Source of the DNA: Rotaria macrura
Taxonomy: Eukaryota; Rotifera; Eurotatoria; Philodinida; Philodinidae
DNA: 64,000 nucleotides
Direction: 5' to 3'
Assembly: GCA_900239685.1 (NCBI GenBank)
Contig: OENT01000526.1
Span: 39,649 to 103,648, forward strand
The position numbers were made by a program, and so were the translations under genes. The notes below the pieces were generated by a model. The model was given only the letters and a program-made list of their open reading frames with translations, searched no databases and was not told the DNA's origin. Positions 24,801 through 36,311 of this stretch are shown piece by piece. The first letter of the stretch is position 1; every line of letters begins with the position of its first letter.

Positions 24801-27457
24801 ACGTAAATTTGATAAAGATTCATATTTGAAAGAATTAAATATTAAAGTTGAAGCCAACGAAATGCTCAAAGTAAAAGCTCGTATATTACCAGCACCAGAA
24901 GTTAAATATCGTGGTCAAGGTAATGCCGAAGTTGCTGAACGTGTCAATTTCGGTAAATGGTCAATACGTAATCGTTTTTATACAACACGTGATATTACTA
25001 AATGGGGCATGGTTTATTTTGGTTCGAGACCAAATGAACCTGTAATTCAAACACTTAAAGATTTCGAAACTAATTTACCACCAGTAAAATTTTAGTTCCC
25101 TTTTAATAAGAATATTGATTTTCTAAATAATGTTTTTCTCATTAGTTATTACAACGTTATGGCATATCAATAAAATCTAAACCAATAACAATAGCTAAGC
25201 CACCTACTAAAGATGATATTCAAACAACCTTAAATAATGCAAGTAAAGATAAATGGCAATTATCAATTGTTGTACTTAATAATACACCAGAAAATGTTTA
25301 TGAATATGTTAAACAATGTGGCAATCAACGTTATGGTTTAGTCACACAGTGTGTTAGCTATCAAGCATTGGAAAGAAATATTGGCAAATTAGATATGTGT
25401 AAGAATGAATGAACAGTGATTCGTTTTTTTTTAATTGCTAAATTAAATGGAATGAAATTTTTCAGATGTACAAAATTTAAGTCAAAAAATTAATGCAAAA
25501 ATGGGATGCATCAATGGTGTTGTAAATCTTAAAGCGGCTTTAAGTCGACCATCAAAAGAAGATCTTTTCATGTTTTTCGGAGCTGATGTAAGTTACACGA
25601 ACTAATTAGAACATTTAACATTGCCAGTGATGAAGCGATCAGACAAAGTGACACTCAATGTTGCAGTTCACATAAGGTTGATAAAGAAATTTTTATGAAT
25701 GCGACTAGCTAAATTCTAAATTCATCTGTTCCAATGAATATTTGCCGCTGTTTGATAAACATTAGATGAAGTTAACGATTCATCTTTAAAGCACTCGTAA
25801 TCTATTCTATTATTTTATTGAGATATTCAACTTAAAGACAAAGTTGACTTCTCTAACGCATCTGTAGCAAACGAGAATTGCCTTTTGTTTGTAATTCACT
25901 GTCTCAAAAAAACATATCTTATGCTTGATTGAAACAAATTCGAAATTAAAAAATTTATTAATACAGTTATATTTTTGTTATCGGTTCACACAGGACAACT
26001 TCTTCTAGGCTTATTGTTTATCTTTTACAAAGAATCGAATAACTTGCATAATAACTTTCTAAAATTATCATTCGAAATCCGACAAGAAACGTAAAAATGA
26101 TAAGTATATGATTGCGATGAAAGTCATGCCGCAGTATAATAACCATTCGTATAATATGAAAGTTTCTTTTTCTCATTATTTTTGTACCGACGTAAATATT
26201 TTCTCTGTATTATGTATCATCAAAAAATATTTCAAAAATGTTACATGATACTACTGTGAGAAAAATCATCATCGATATATTATACAGAATAATATTGAGC
26301 GAAATTAAAGTGTGAAAGATTTCAAGAAAAAACACAAACAAGTCTCGACTTTACTATTTGCATACGTACATGAAAGTAAAACTAAAGTTTTATGATAAAA
26401 ATCTGCTACTGTTTAGGTAACACACACAACCTGTTCAGCTGAACGTCCATCCATTGCAGCAGTTGTTGGTTCACGTGATACAACCAATTCTCTATATGCG
26501 GCTCGTCTTTGTGAACGTTAGTTAATATACACACAGTGCTGCTTGATTTTCTTATTGATTTATTTGAATTATAGAATATCCAAAAATGGGCCGTTGCTCA
26601 ATGGAAATCATAAAAGATTTAGATCAAATGGTTGTTGAATTACTTCAATTATTTGCTCGTTCATGTGCAAATCGTTTACCAAATAAAATCATTTTTTATC
26701 GTGATGGTGTGGATGATGGTCAATATCAAAAGGTACTCGATAATGAAGTTGCTAAAATCAAACAAGCATTTCGAAGTAAAACAAATAGAAATAAGATTTC
26801 TTTGATAGAAAAGATAAATTTTCGTTTTCTTTTTACTCTTATGTAGCAATCTATGTTAATAGAGCACAACCAAAATTAACGTTTATTATTGTAAAAAAAC
26901 GACATAATACACGATTCTTTGTTTACGATGGGCAATCAACAAAAAATGTCGAAGCCGGAACAGTTGTTGATCAACAAATAGTTCATCCAACACAATTCGA
27001 CTTTTATCTATGTTCACAAGCAGCAATGTAAGAAGATTTTCATATGCATAAGTTTTTCAATATTGTTTGTTTTTTTTCTAGTATGGGAACATCACGTCCT
27101 GCTCTCTATCATGTTCTTCACGATGAAATTGGTTTCACAAGTGATGAAATTCAACAACTAACATATTGGGTATACTTGATTGTCTTCGTTTCGTAACTAA
27201 ACAAGGAATCACGTTTTTTTTTCTCATAGCTTTGTCATACAGACGCTCGCTGTTCAAAATCTGTTTCGGTACCAGCACCAATTCATTATGCTCATTTAGC
27301 AGCCTATGCATCACGTACACTTGATTTCGAGGAAAATCATGAACACGAAGGTGATGATGATTTTATCGAAAACACTGAGAATGTTTCAATGGATGATATT
27401 AAAACAAAATTAATGGTGCTTGATCCAAAAATGGAGAATGAGATGTGGTTCATTTAA
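21873..27457 (+). CDS. AGO: Argonaute-clade protein with an intact slicer tetrad
   Basis: Twelve exons join in phase to 955 residues: 21873-21897, 21960-22769, 24098-24307, 24377-24624, 24682-25083, 25146-25398, 25466-25587, 26417-26516, 26575-26775, 26847-27027, 27082-27169, 27230-27457. Argonautes bind small RNAs and silence matching transcripts. A Ser/Pro-rich N-terminal tail (to about 80) precedes the N, PAZ, MID and PIWI domains. The MID pocket for the guide's 5' phosphate is conserved (Y617, K621, Q633, K661). The PIWI catalytic tetrad is D690 (FFGADVTH), E734 (CSMEIIKDL), D767 (YRDGVDDGQ) and H902 (PIHYAHLAAY), so cleavage activity is likely. FFGADVTH and PSIAAVVGSRD place it in the AGO rather than the PIWI clade. 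An acidic insert (HEHEGDDDFIENTENV) precedes the last residues, and the end reads MWFI where many animal AGOs have MYFA. Introns 2 (1.3 kb) and 7 (0.83 kb) are long; the others are about 54-84 bases. Confidence 0.95.
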
Positions 27458-27889
27458 CACACAAAAAACATTGAAAAAGAGACAATAGTAGTTCTATCAT
27501 CTTGTTCTTTGCTTATTTTTCGTTGCGTGTGTGTGTTGATTGGAGTTGTTATTATGAATAGAGTTCATTTGAGAAAAACTGGAAAAAGAAAGTTTCTCTC
27601 TCTCTTTCGCATACACATTGCATTCAAAGTAGTTTTCTGTTCTTTTTGAATTCGTTGTGTAACACATTCACGATCAACTATTGAGAAGAAATTGTCTTGT
27701 TAAGTATTCAACTTTTTTTTTTCTATTTGGTTACTTTGTTGAATGATTTAGTGATTAAAGAAAAAACAAAATAAATCCTCATGCATATATTAAATAAAAA
27801 CTTTACAAGAGAACTTTTCCAAGTCTTTTTTTTTCGAAAATATATCTTTATACGAAAATTGGAATGAAATTAATCTATTGATTAATTAT

Positions 27890-27904
27890 TCTCTCTCTCT
27901 CTCT
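27890..27904. repeat. (CT)n simple repeat
   Basis: A short run of CT units lies about 430 bases after the Argonaute stop codon; a similar one is at 27594-27605. Confidence 0.8.
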
Positions 27905-27926
27905 GACACAGAAGATTCGTATGATA

Positions 27927-27963
27927 TTAACTGAATTATGAAATTTTTTCATAATTCAGTTAA
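27927..27963. repeat. Perfect 17-bp hairpin
   Basis: The arm TTAACTGAATTATGAAA is followed by a 3-base loop and its exact reverse complement. It lies 470 bases past the Argonaute stop. It could be a miniature foldback remnant or a transcript-end structure; nothing decides between these. Confidence 0.7.
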
Positions 27964-28891
27964 AAATCAAGTTGCAATTTTTACACATTCATCATGAATT
28001 AATATCTAAGTATATTTAAAATTGACGTACGACTAATGCTTCAAAAAATTGTTGTCTCTTGAGTCAATAATCTAACTTTCTTATTTTTGTAATAATTATT
28101 AGAAAAATAAACGAAAATATACACGTTTTATCGTCCAGAGTATTGCTGCATGTTTGTACAAGATGACTATAGGACGACAGAGAAATAGAAAGTTTTCAAC
28201 TAGTAAAATATACATACATAATCTTGTGTTCTCAAAATAAAAGTAAGTAGATAATTAAAATGAAATGAATATTAATGAAGAATGCACTTGAATGTGAGTT
28301 CGCATGTTTCATTGTATTTATGCTGAATTAGAGAGCTTCAAAAGTAAAGAAAAAGCCTGAAATCGTTATTTCTACTTTATCTCTATTTTCTCAGGATGTC
28401 TATTAACTGTTAAACTAAAAAGTTGAATCAAAAAATTTAGTCATGAATATTCAAAGATCAGAAAAAGTAATTTCATTCTTGCAAGATATATCAATCGAAA
28501 TCTATAGTTTTACATTCGAAAAAAGTTTCTTCATCTACATAATATGAAACCTATTCGGAAAACCTATAGTTAGTCATTCAACATTCTTCCTACTCTCAAA
28601 TACACAGCCCGTAACATATATCAAATGTGTTGCTATACGATTCATCTGAAACTGAACAATATATGTTGATTTATCTTTGTTTTTTTCAGAAAATTTTTGC
28701 CATCGCCTGTGAAAACTCGATTGTTTATTATTGAGCGAAACACTAATTATATTTTAGAATATGTAGAAAATCTGGCTGTGAAACTATTGATATGAATACT
28801 CTTGCAACAATAGATTTTCCTATATTCTATTAAAAATGTTGTGTTCAATGACATAAACAATTGATCAAAAGTACATTCAAATCAGTCGTCT
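27964..28891. other. Intergenic, no gene supported
   Basis: AT-rich sequence with no gene seen, between the Argonaute 3' flank and the 3' end of the small minus-strand gene. Confidence 0.4.
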
Positions 28892-29151
28892 TTATGGACC
28901 AATTTTTACTTCAACATATTTCATTTCTTCATCAAAATAATTGCGGGGTAATACTAATTCACTTTCATATACCTATGATGTTAAACATCAGATCATTAAT
29001 ATGACTCGTTCTTCTTCTATGATTTTTATTACGGGAAGGATTCTTAAGTTTTCTAGAATACTATTATGGGTGATGAATGGTTTTTTGTAGAATGTGCACA
29101 TTTAATATTACCCAAATTTTGTATTCTTATCATACGAGACACTGGATCCAT
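28892..29151 (-). CDS. Small three-exon protein, 46 residues, family unknown
   Basis: Three exons join exactly in phase. Exon 1 (29112-29151) encodes MDPVSRMIRIQNL plus one base. Exon 2 (29033-29052) is a 20-base microexon. Exon 3 (28892-28972) encodes VYESELVLPRNYFDEEMKYV and EVKIGP, then TAA. Introns are 59 and 60 bases, with GTAATA/CTAG and GTAATA/ATAG borders, matching the size of introns in the large genes nearby. The 46-residue product has a basic N-terminal part (RMIRIQN), hydrophobic LRILPVY and a charged end. It has no signal peptide or clear membrane segment. Two phase matches, normal intron lengths and protein-like composition make this convincing. I do not recognise it; small subunits of larger complexes often look like this (inference). 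Confidence 0.6.
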
Positions 29152-29205
29152 GAGTTGTTCGTTGCTCGCTGACAGTACAACATTTAGAAAGAAGAAGAAC
29201 CGTAT

Positions 29206-29568
29206 CTATTTTGAATAATAACTATTGCACATTGATCTTAACCACAGACTTAATAGGGTACTCATTATTGTATGACAGTTTAAAGAATGATCACGTGATT
29301 CAGTTATATGCTTAAATAAAATGCTCATCGACAGTGTGTCATTGTCTGTCATTATGTTTTTGAGAAAAAATGTCCTAAGATTTTCTTTGTAACTAATTAA
29401 TGGATGAATTCTACCCATGACTTCGTTTGTTTTGATCGTAAAGAATAGGTAGTACGAATACAAACACCGAATAAGAAAAAATATCAAGATTATTTGCAAC
29501 CAATGGCATATATGTAAGCGTATCGAAAAAAACATTCGTTTTCTTTCCATTATTGAGTTCTTAATCAA
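29206..29568 (-). CDS. Hypothetical membrane-anchored protein, 120 residues
   Basis: An uninterrupted frame of 120 residues. After a short basic N-terminus (MERKRM), residues of about 13-43 form a long hydrophobic stretch (ICHWLQIILIFFLIRCLYSY), a likely signal anchor. The rest (from about TNEVMGRIHPLISYKENLRT) is soluble-looking. This resembles the start of a type II membrane protein such as a Golgi enzyme, but no catalytic motif is present and no downstream exon was found. It could be the first exon of a truncated gene or a chance frame. Confidence 0.3.
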   Translation of the reverse strand: MIKNSIMERKRMFFSIRLHICHWLQIILIFFLIRCLYSYYLFFTIKTNEVMGRIHPLISYKENLRTFFLKNIMTDNDTLSMSILFKHITESRDHSLNCHTIMSTLLSLWLRSMCNSYYSK

Positions 29569-30260
29569 TGAATGAAATTGTTTTTTATTTATTTTAAATA
29601 AATTATGAATGAGAAATATACGTTTTTAAAATGTTTTATAACTAAACAACGCTTTTAACTACTTGATCAAAATCTATTGATATGATACATCTGCTTTCAT
29701 ATGTATCTTGTTTTTGATAATGCAAATAAGATATGGTAGAGAGTTGCAATCATATTTTTCAAGTTTTTGTCCTTCTTCTTCTTCTTGATAAAATCTATTC
29801 GTTAATATTGATTCAAGTTTAATGTTGAATGGAATAAAAACGAATTTGTGAAGAAATTTTCATCCATATGTTGAATATTGATACATCAGAACCTATCATG
29901 AATTAGATAGTAGTCGTTGTTAATTGACAATTAACTTTGTCATGATAATCATTTTTTCAAGGTTCAAATAGCATTCATTTTGATTAAATTACAAAATTTG
30001 TTATGCAAATCTATACATCGATTTTTTGTATGTTGTTTTCCTTTTTCGTCTGCAGGTTTTTATTTCAATACGTACCTTGTTTGTCAATAGGCTTATCGTA
30101 TATAGCTATAGAATACGAAATGAGTATTATGAATAAATTTCTCCATTGAAACACATTATATTTGAAAACTAATGCATAAAACTAGATCGAAGAAACAAAT
30201 TTTAATGTTCTTATATAAATACATTGTTATGAGGAACTACTTCAAGAAGTAATTTACTAA

Positions 30261-31574
30261 ATGACTGATTACATTTACAATCAATCAAGTAGAAATCATC
30301 GTTCTGATAGATATACTCTTAATATAAAATTTATGCAAATGATTTATATATCAAATATAATATTACACTGTTCTATATACAATAAACACTCATTCATTTC
30401 TGATTATCTCATTTATCCCATGACATCGTGTACAAACAGTAGCTCTTGTGTGGATGAGACAAACATATGTTTATTCGGTTTTTGTCCTTGTTCTAAAGAA
30501 TATTATTCTAAAAAAATGGATCATCTTTCGCAATATAAATTAACTCTTCCAATAGTAGCAGCCATTCTTCATGATCTTCCATCATTACGTATTGTGTATT
30601 ATTTAATTTTTATCTTATTGGTTTTTATTGGTTTAATAAATAATTTATTTTGTTTAACAATATGCATTCGGAAACATATTCGACTTACCATTTGTGGAAT
30701 CTATTTGATTAATTATTCTCTATGTGGTTTAATATTAATGATATTAATTTTCATAAACGTCATAACGACTATGTATGACAATACGCATATATTTCGTTTA
30801 TGGACTTGTCATGTTTATCCTTATATATCCCTTGTTATGGTATATACGAGTATTCTTATAAGTATTGCTATTGCAATCGAACGTGTATTGCATGTAGGTG
30901 TTAATATTAACAAATTTCATCCTCGTAAACGACCTGCAATCCTCTCATTGTTATTTTTAATTATTGTTTCAATATTAAATCTTGATAAAATGTTTGGACG
31001 AAGTTTAATTCATCGGTCTGATCGTTTCTATTGTTCATATAACGATTATTCATATAAATATTGGTCGATATTATTAAATTATATTTTTGTAATTATTCCA
31101 TGTTTCATTCATATGATATGTATAGTATCTATTGCTTTAATATTGATAAAAACTAAAGCTTGTCGAACCCTATTCATGCATCAAAGTTATTTTATTCCAT
31201 CATTATTTATCATTATATGTTTATCTTTAAATAGTTTATATCTTTATTCATACGATTTTTGTTTAACATATTCATCAGGATATATAATACGTTTACACGT
31301 CGTATTCATTTTTCTTCTTTATACTCCACTAATATTCACGTACATGATTTATGTGATACGAAATCAGATTTATGTAAACGAATTTTTTCAAATATGGTTT
31401 TTTAGAAAACTATGTTGTTTCTTTTATAATCCCAATCAACGTATAAAAGAATTTGAAGTTATATACAGATTATGTAAACGACATACACCATTGGAAACCG
31501 TAAAGAAAATCTTAATGGTATATGATATGCCGTTTGATGATGAATTATATCATAGAATTAAATTGGAATTATGA
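30261..31574 (+). CDS. Divergent rhodopsin-like seven-helix receptor
   Basis: One intronless frame of 437 residues with seven hydrophobic helices. Helix 1 is near residue 113 (IVYYLIFILLVFIGLINNLF), with the two Asn of the GN-type motif. Helix 3 ends AIAIERVLHVG, where the usual DRY is replaced by ERV. Helix 7 carries LLYTPLIFTYMIYV in place of NPxxY. The extracellular N-terminal part has a Cys-rich motif (TNICLFGFCPC). Such proteins sense ligands at the plasma membrane and signal through G proteins; no ligand can be inferred. The start is uncertain: Met25 (before a hydrophobic, signal-like stretch) and Met54 are alternatives. The C-terminus has a conserved-looking EVIYRLCKRH. Lack of introns, unlike neighbours, suggests a retroposed or expanded receptor family (inference). 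Confidence 0.8.
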   Translation: MTDYIYNQSSRNHRSDRYTLNIKFMQMIYISNIILHCSIYNKHSFISDYLIYPMTSCTNSSSCVDETNICLFGFCPCSKEYYSKKMDHLSQYKLTLPIVAAILHDLPSLRIVYYLIFILLVFIGLINNLFCLTICIRKHIRLTICGIYLINYSLCGLILMILIFINVITTMYDNTHIFRLWTCHVYPYISLVMVYTSILISIAIAIERVLHVGVNINKFHPRKRPAILSLLFLIIVSILNLDKMFGRSLIHRSDRFYCSYNDYSYKYWSILLNYIFVIIPCFIHMICIVSIALILIKTKACRTLFMHQSYFIPSLFIIICLSLNSLYLYSYDFCLTYSSGYIIRLHVVFIFLLYTPLIFTYMIYVIRNQIYVNEFFQIWFFRKLCCFFYNPNQRIKEFEVIYRLCKRHTPLETVKKILMVYDMPFDDELYHRIKLEL

Positions 31575-34344
31575 TGTCTTATGTTACTTTGAAGTTAAAA
31601 CTTAATTTAATAAAACTAAAAGTTATGAAATATCATTGATATAATACATGAATACTAATCGTACATATGATCATGAATTTATACAGCATGGATTTTTCTA
31701 GATACTATTCAATAAATTTTTAATTGGAAAAAAGATTAGAAAAGGTTTTTTATCAGTTTGTTTAGTTTAGGGATGAAGTAACTTGCGATAGGAAATTCTC
31801 CGAGAAAAACATGTGAAATCCTTTTAAAATTAATTCGGTAGCCTTAGAACCAGCCAATCTTGTTATTATTATAGGCAGCAAAATCTGAACTGAAAAGTTT
31901 TTTCTAGAATAAATTCAAGAGGTAAGAGTAGCTAAATACTAGATATCTTAAAAAACCAGTTTTTTCTACTTTCTTACAACTTGAGAAATGTCTACTTCTC
32001 GGCTACACTGGCCTTCATGTATTGAACGGTTACAAATAATAAACAAAAACATAATACAATATAGGCTATATTGATATGAGTTTTAATATTCTATTCAGAT
32101 CCACTCATGACTGTCTTCATAAAATATCACTTACGAAATATAAAATTTACGAAAAATTGATACTATCCCAAAAGATTTCGATTGCGAAGAATATAGACTA
32201 CAACTTCCAGAGACAATGAATGAATTTGGTGTACACAACAGGTCCGAGATATTTAGCAGATTCATGACGAAGAATATCTTTCTCTAAAGAAAGCAAGACT
32301 AAATTGTAAATCTAGTATACTACTTGAAAGAGCTCTCCTTCTACCATAGATTTCATTGTCAAGCATCGTGTTTCACTTTCCATTCGATATTAAACAAATG
32401 AGTACATAATTGAAAATGTAACTGTCCACAAGTTATCTTCTAAGAACGTTTTTCGAGGTGAATATTTTCGAATACAATGAAATTTCTTTAATCTCGAGGT
32501 TTACAATACATATTTTTCAGAGACTTTAACATTTTTGCAATAGAATTAGTAATAAACGAAATTCAACAACTATAAATAAATATGTATTTGAAATTAAAAC
32601 TTGAAAATGAATCCCAAGTATACGAAGAACGCTTGTATCAAAATTTGTTGTTATATCTACTATTTTTGTTGGACATGTCTAGTCGATTGATCTAGTAATT
32701 CATAAACTCGTGTTATAGTATTAATCAACTGTGTATTCAATGGTAACAAGAATATAGATCAAGACATGTTACAAAAAGGAATTGATAGTTCATATATTTC
32801 ATGATATCTAACTATATTAATCAATCGTTCAGAATACTTTTTTTAATTATTCTTAGTATTTTTTCGCGTTGTATGTTGATATTTGAAGAAAACAATATAT
32901 ACAATTTGCCTCAATGTGTTCATAACATAAGACAATATGTCAGCATAGTATTATTGTGAAATGAAATATAACAGCCCCCAAAGTATAATGTCAAAACATG
33001 TCGAATTCCACTCGATTTACACGAGTGTTTTTTCCATAGTTGAGATTTGTGAAGTCCAAAGTTTCAATTGAAGTTCTTTCCTCCACGAGAAAAAAATTCA
33101 TCGATAATCATATTTTCACCCTGTTGAGAGGTGGCGAATATGATTATCGATGAATTTGTTTTATTTTTAATTCTGCATATGATGAATAAATAGATTAGTA
33201 ACATAAACTATTCGAATAGAAATCATGTTTTTAAAATTTTCAACAGTTTCGTTGTTAATTGATCATTCATGAGAGATGAATACTGCGGTATCACTGGAAA
33301 AAAACGTTTAATTGAAAACTCTCTCATATAGACCTTGAATAAGCTATTGACATTCGTTTTTATTTTATAGTTTCATATGTTATAACGCAGAAAAAGATAC
33401 TTATGTGGCAGCTGTTCCTCTCATTTAATTTCATTACGATGAGAATGAAAATCTAAAATGAATATATTCATTTTTATATGTATCAGAACGAACTGCTTAA
33501 TGATTCTTTAAATTCTATCTATTATGGATGAATATTGTTCATTCTGAAAGATAATACTGAACTTTTCATAATCGTACGAATAAGTACTTAAAATTTTAGA
33601 TGGATTCCACCAAACAGACAAACATATGGTTTAAGCATATTTTTGTCATGCATCTCAATTTCTATGCATAAACAAAGGTTATAAGAGAAACGATTTGTGT
33701 CAAAAGATTCGAATAAATAACGTAAAACTGAAATGACTACAATTGATGTCTTGTATTTTTCTTTATCGTTCAAGATTCAAACAATTTTACATCATTATAT
33801 AACATTGAACTATAAAACATTGTTTTATTGTTATACATATTCTTTTCGTGCAACAAACTAAATTGATACTGTGTCATGTAGTATCTGTATTTTATGATCA
33901 CTCAAACTACTCACAGATCGAGTATACTTAAAACTCTCATTGTAATTTTGGACTTCGGAATGATGAAATATAAGAAGATAAGAATTGTTGATAGACAATA
34001 CAATTGCCATATTTCAATCACACATGTCGAATAATAATAAGAATTATTCAACTCATTCAACTATCTAGATAAAAAGAAAGTTTTAACATTCCAAACAAAA
34101 TATATCGTATATGTAAAATATTTTGTTGAATTTACACTGAAATACTTTCAGAAGATTATATCATAATCAGAGCAGTTTAGATAAGGCGAACAAAAATTAA
34201 TATAAATAATAAAACAGGAAAAAAGAAAACATGAATGATCAAGATTATATGTGTAGTTTCTATCGTTTATTAATGTTGAAATTTTAAGCTGATATTCACG
34301 ATTATTATAAACATAAATGTAAAAAGTATTTCTGTAGGACTATT
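31575..34344. other. Intergenic, with one strong hairpin
   Basis: AT-rich. A 47-codon stretch open on the plus strand to about 32286 (with PKDFDCEEYRLQLPETMNEF) looks coding-like but has no start codon or exon partner. Apart from the hairpin listed separately, I see nothing else supported. Confidence 0.4.
33094..33157. repeat. Perfect 21-bp hairpin with a 22-base loop
   Basis: The arms at 33094-33114 and 33137-33157 are exact reverse complements, containing TTCATCGATAATCATAT. Pairing weakens in the loop. It stands alone in AT-rich intergenic DNA. A small-RNA precursor and a miniature foldback element are both possible. Confidence 0.75.
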
Positions 34345-34503
34345 ATGGCTCCCAATCATTCTCGTATTGCGAAACTTCGTACAAAACCAATTCAGAAATA
34401 TACGAGGAAAAGAATTGTAAAAGACGTATTAATCAATCAAATAATTAACAATTCATTATTACTTCACTAGCCTCTCGTTTATCGTCCACCGGCAAGTTAT
34501 TAA
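34345..34503 (+). CDS. Small two-exon protein, 34 residues, family unknown
   Basis: Exon 1 (34345-34416) encodes MAPNHSRIAKLRTKPIQKYT and RKRI. A 54-base intron with GTAAAA and TTCACTAG borders follows. Exon 2 (34471-34503) encodes PLVYRPPASY and stops with TAA. The join is in phase 0. The product is strongly basic with a Pro/Tyr end. An acceptor-like TTTCTGTAG lies 7 bases before the ATG, so an upstream coding or leader exon is possible; a candidate at 34231 (MNDQDY) would need a weak GTGTAG donor. No family is recognised. Composition and intron size support a real gene or the last two exons of one. Confidence 0.5.
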
Positions 34504-36311
34504 CAAGTAATTTATGAAAGAACCAGATAAATAGACAGCCAGATAAGAAAAATATCACCCTTTGCTGTTTCTTATACTGTACCAGGGATACGAAAAACAA
34601 AATAAGCAATACTCGTTATACATACGTATAAATAGTTAAATATTTAAATAATTTACTCTTCTCTAACTAATACACAAAAATGATACGAACAACATCTAAG
34701 ATTTTTCTTCTTAACGATTGAAATAAATCCATAGTATTTTTCTTTTTAATTTTACAGATAATATTCTGAACGATAATTTATTAGTTTACTCGAATAAAAT
34801 TATTATATATAGTGTAGAGATTGTAGTCTTTGATATTGCACGATGTCATGAAAATAATCTAAAGGTATAAGTGAAAGAAACATGAATCAAATGAACAAAT
34901 ATTTTATTCATTGGATGTTATTCATGGTTTCCATCATGTTTAACTAGTAGACTGTGTAAGTCATATTATAGATTTATTTATAAAGTTCTATGGAAAATGC
35001 CACCAAATCGCATTTTTTTAATACTAGGTTACATTTTCGATGCTGAGATGTGGATTAAAATATAGAAAAAGAAAAGATTGAATCCTTTATATGATAAAAC
35101 TAATGCTAACGACTAAATCTCATATTAACTGAATTCTTGCTTGAGAACGAGAAATAGAAATATTTGTTTTTCTATTTCAATCACTAGACATGTAAATACA
35201 TCGATCGACTTATTGTAATCCAACAAAATATTTGCATAAAAAACAATATCGACCTACGTCAATAGTTGTAAACATATTGAAATAGTCTGTTACTTCTACT
35301 AGGACTACTACAACTTGATATTAGACGTCTTAAACTTTTCGATTTCGACAAATATATTCTCATTTAACATCGATCAATAATGTTTTGCGATTCTTGTTTT
35401 CTTTAGTTTTAAAAACTTTTTCGAAACATTTTTATCCTCGATTGTGAAACGAATGCAAATGAAATGAAGTCACTAAATGTCAATCAATGGCATCGATTCT
35501 TAGCTATTTCAAGCACAGAATTCTTGATTGTACAAGAATCTAAGATATCATGGATTCTTTTACATTTCATCTTCAGATCTCTGTAGTTCCATTCATTTCA
35601 ATAGAAAAAAAGATCGTATTCGTACAGAGACAATTCAAACCCTTGATTCTTATCTACTTCAAATATAGAGTAAAATCTTTTTTTATGTACCGTGAGCCTA
35701 TTCTTGGATCAAATAGTAAATCTATTTAAACATCTGGTTATTGGTCCTCACCAATGTTCTATCTGAAATATTCAATCAAAGACATTTTTAGGAACAGAAA
35801 TACTTCTCGTTAAATAATCTAACTGAAATTCCAATGTTCACAGCATTTTTTATTGACTATTTGATCATAATATGTATCGAGTACATTTGCCTTTAACTAT
35901 TTGATATCACAGAGTATTTGCTTTGTGCAAGATGAAAGCAAAGAAAAACTATACTCTAACATAATGGTAAAAGCAAAATCAAAGGTCACAATTCATAGCA
36001 TGAATATAACGTAACACCCAATGCTTTCGCAATATTTCGATTCATGATTTACTACATTGATTTTTTTTTGTTTGTTTAGATTAAGTAATAGTGAAAGGAA
36101 AAAAGACAAAATAGTGATTGCTTTCATAGCATGCATAAGTATTTGAATGAGAATATTCCTATTAGATAAGAAGAAACAAACTTTCACAATTATCATTGAA
36201 CGATTTGAGAAATATTCTATTCGAACATATGTAACAGAAAGAGCGTTTTAACACGAAACAAAAAACAGGGTAAAAATCTTTTGTTTTAATTTCAGCATAA
36301 AATCTGTCTGC
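34504..36311. other. Intergenic, no gene supported
   Basis: AT-rich. The short minus frame at 35993-36196 is unsupported. Confidence 0.4.

Noticed and set aside
32145..32286. 47-codon stretch containing PKDFDCEEYRLQLPETMNEF
   Set aside because: It looks coding but has no ATG, no exon neighbours and a second open frame overlapping it, so it is not called.
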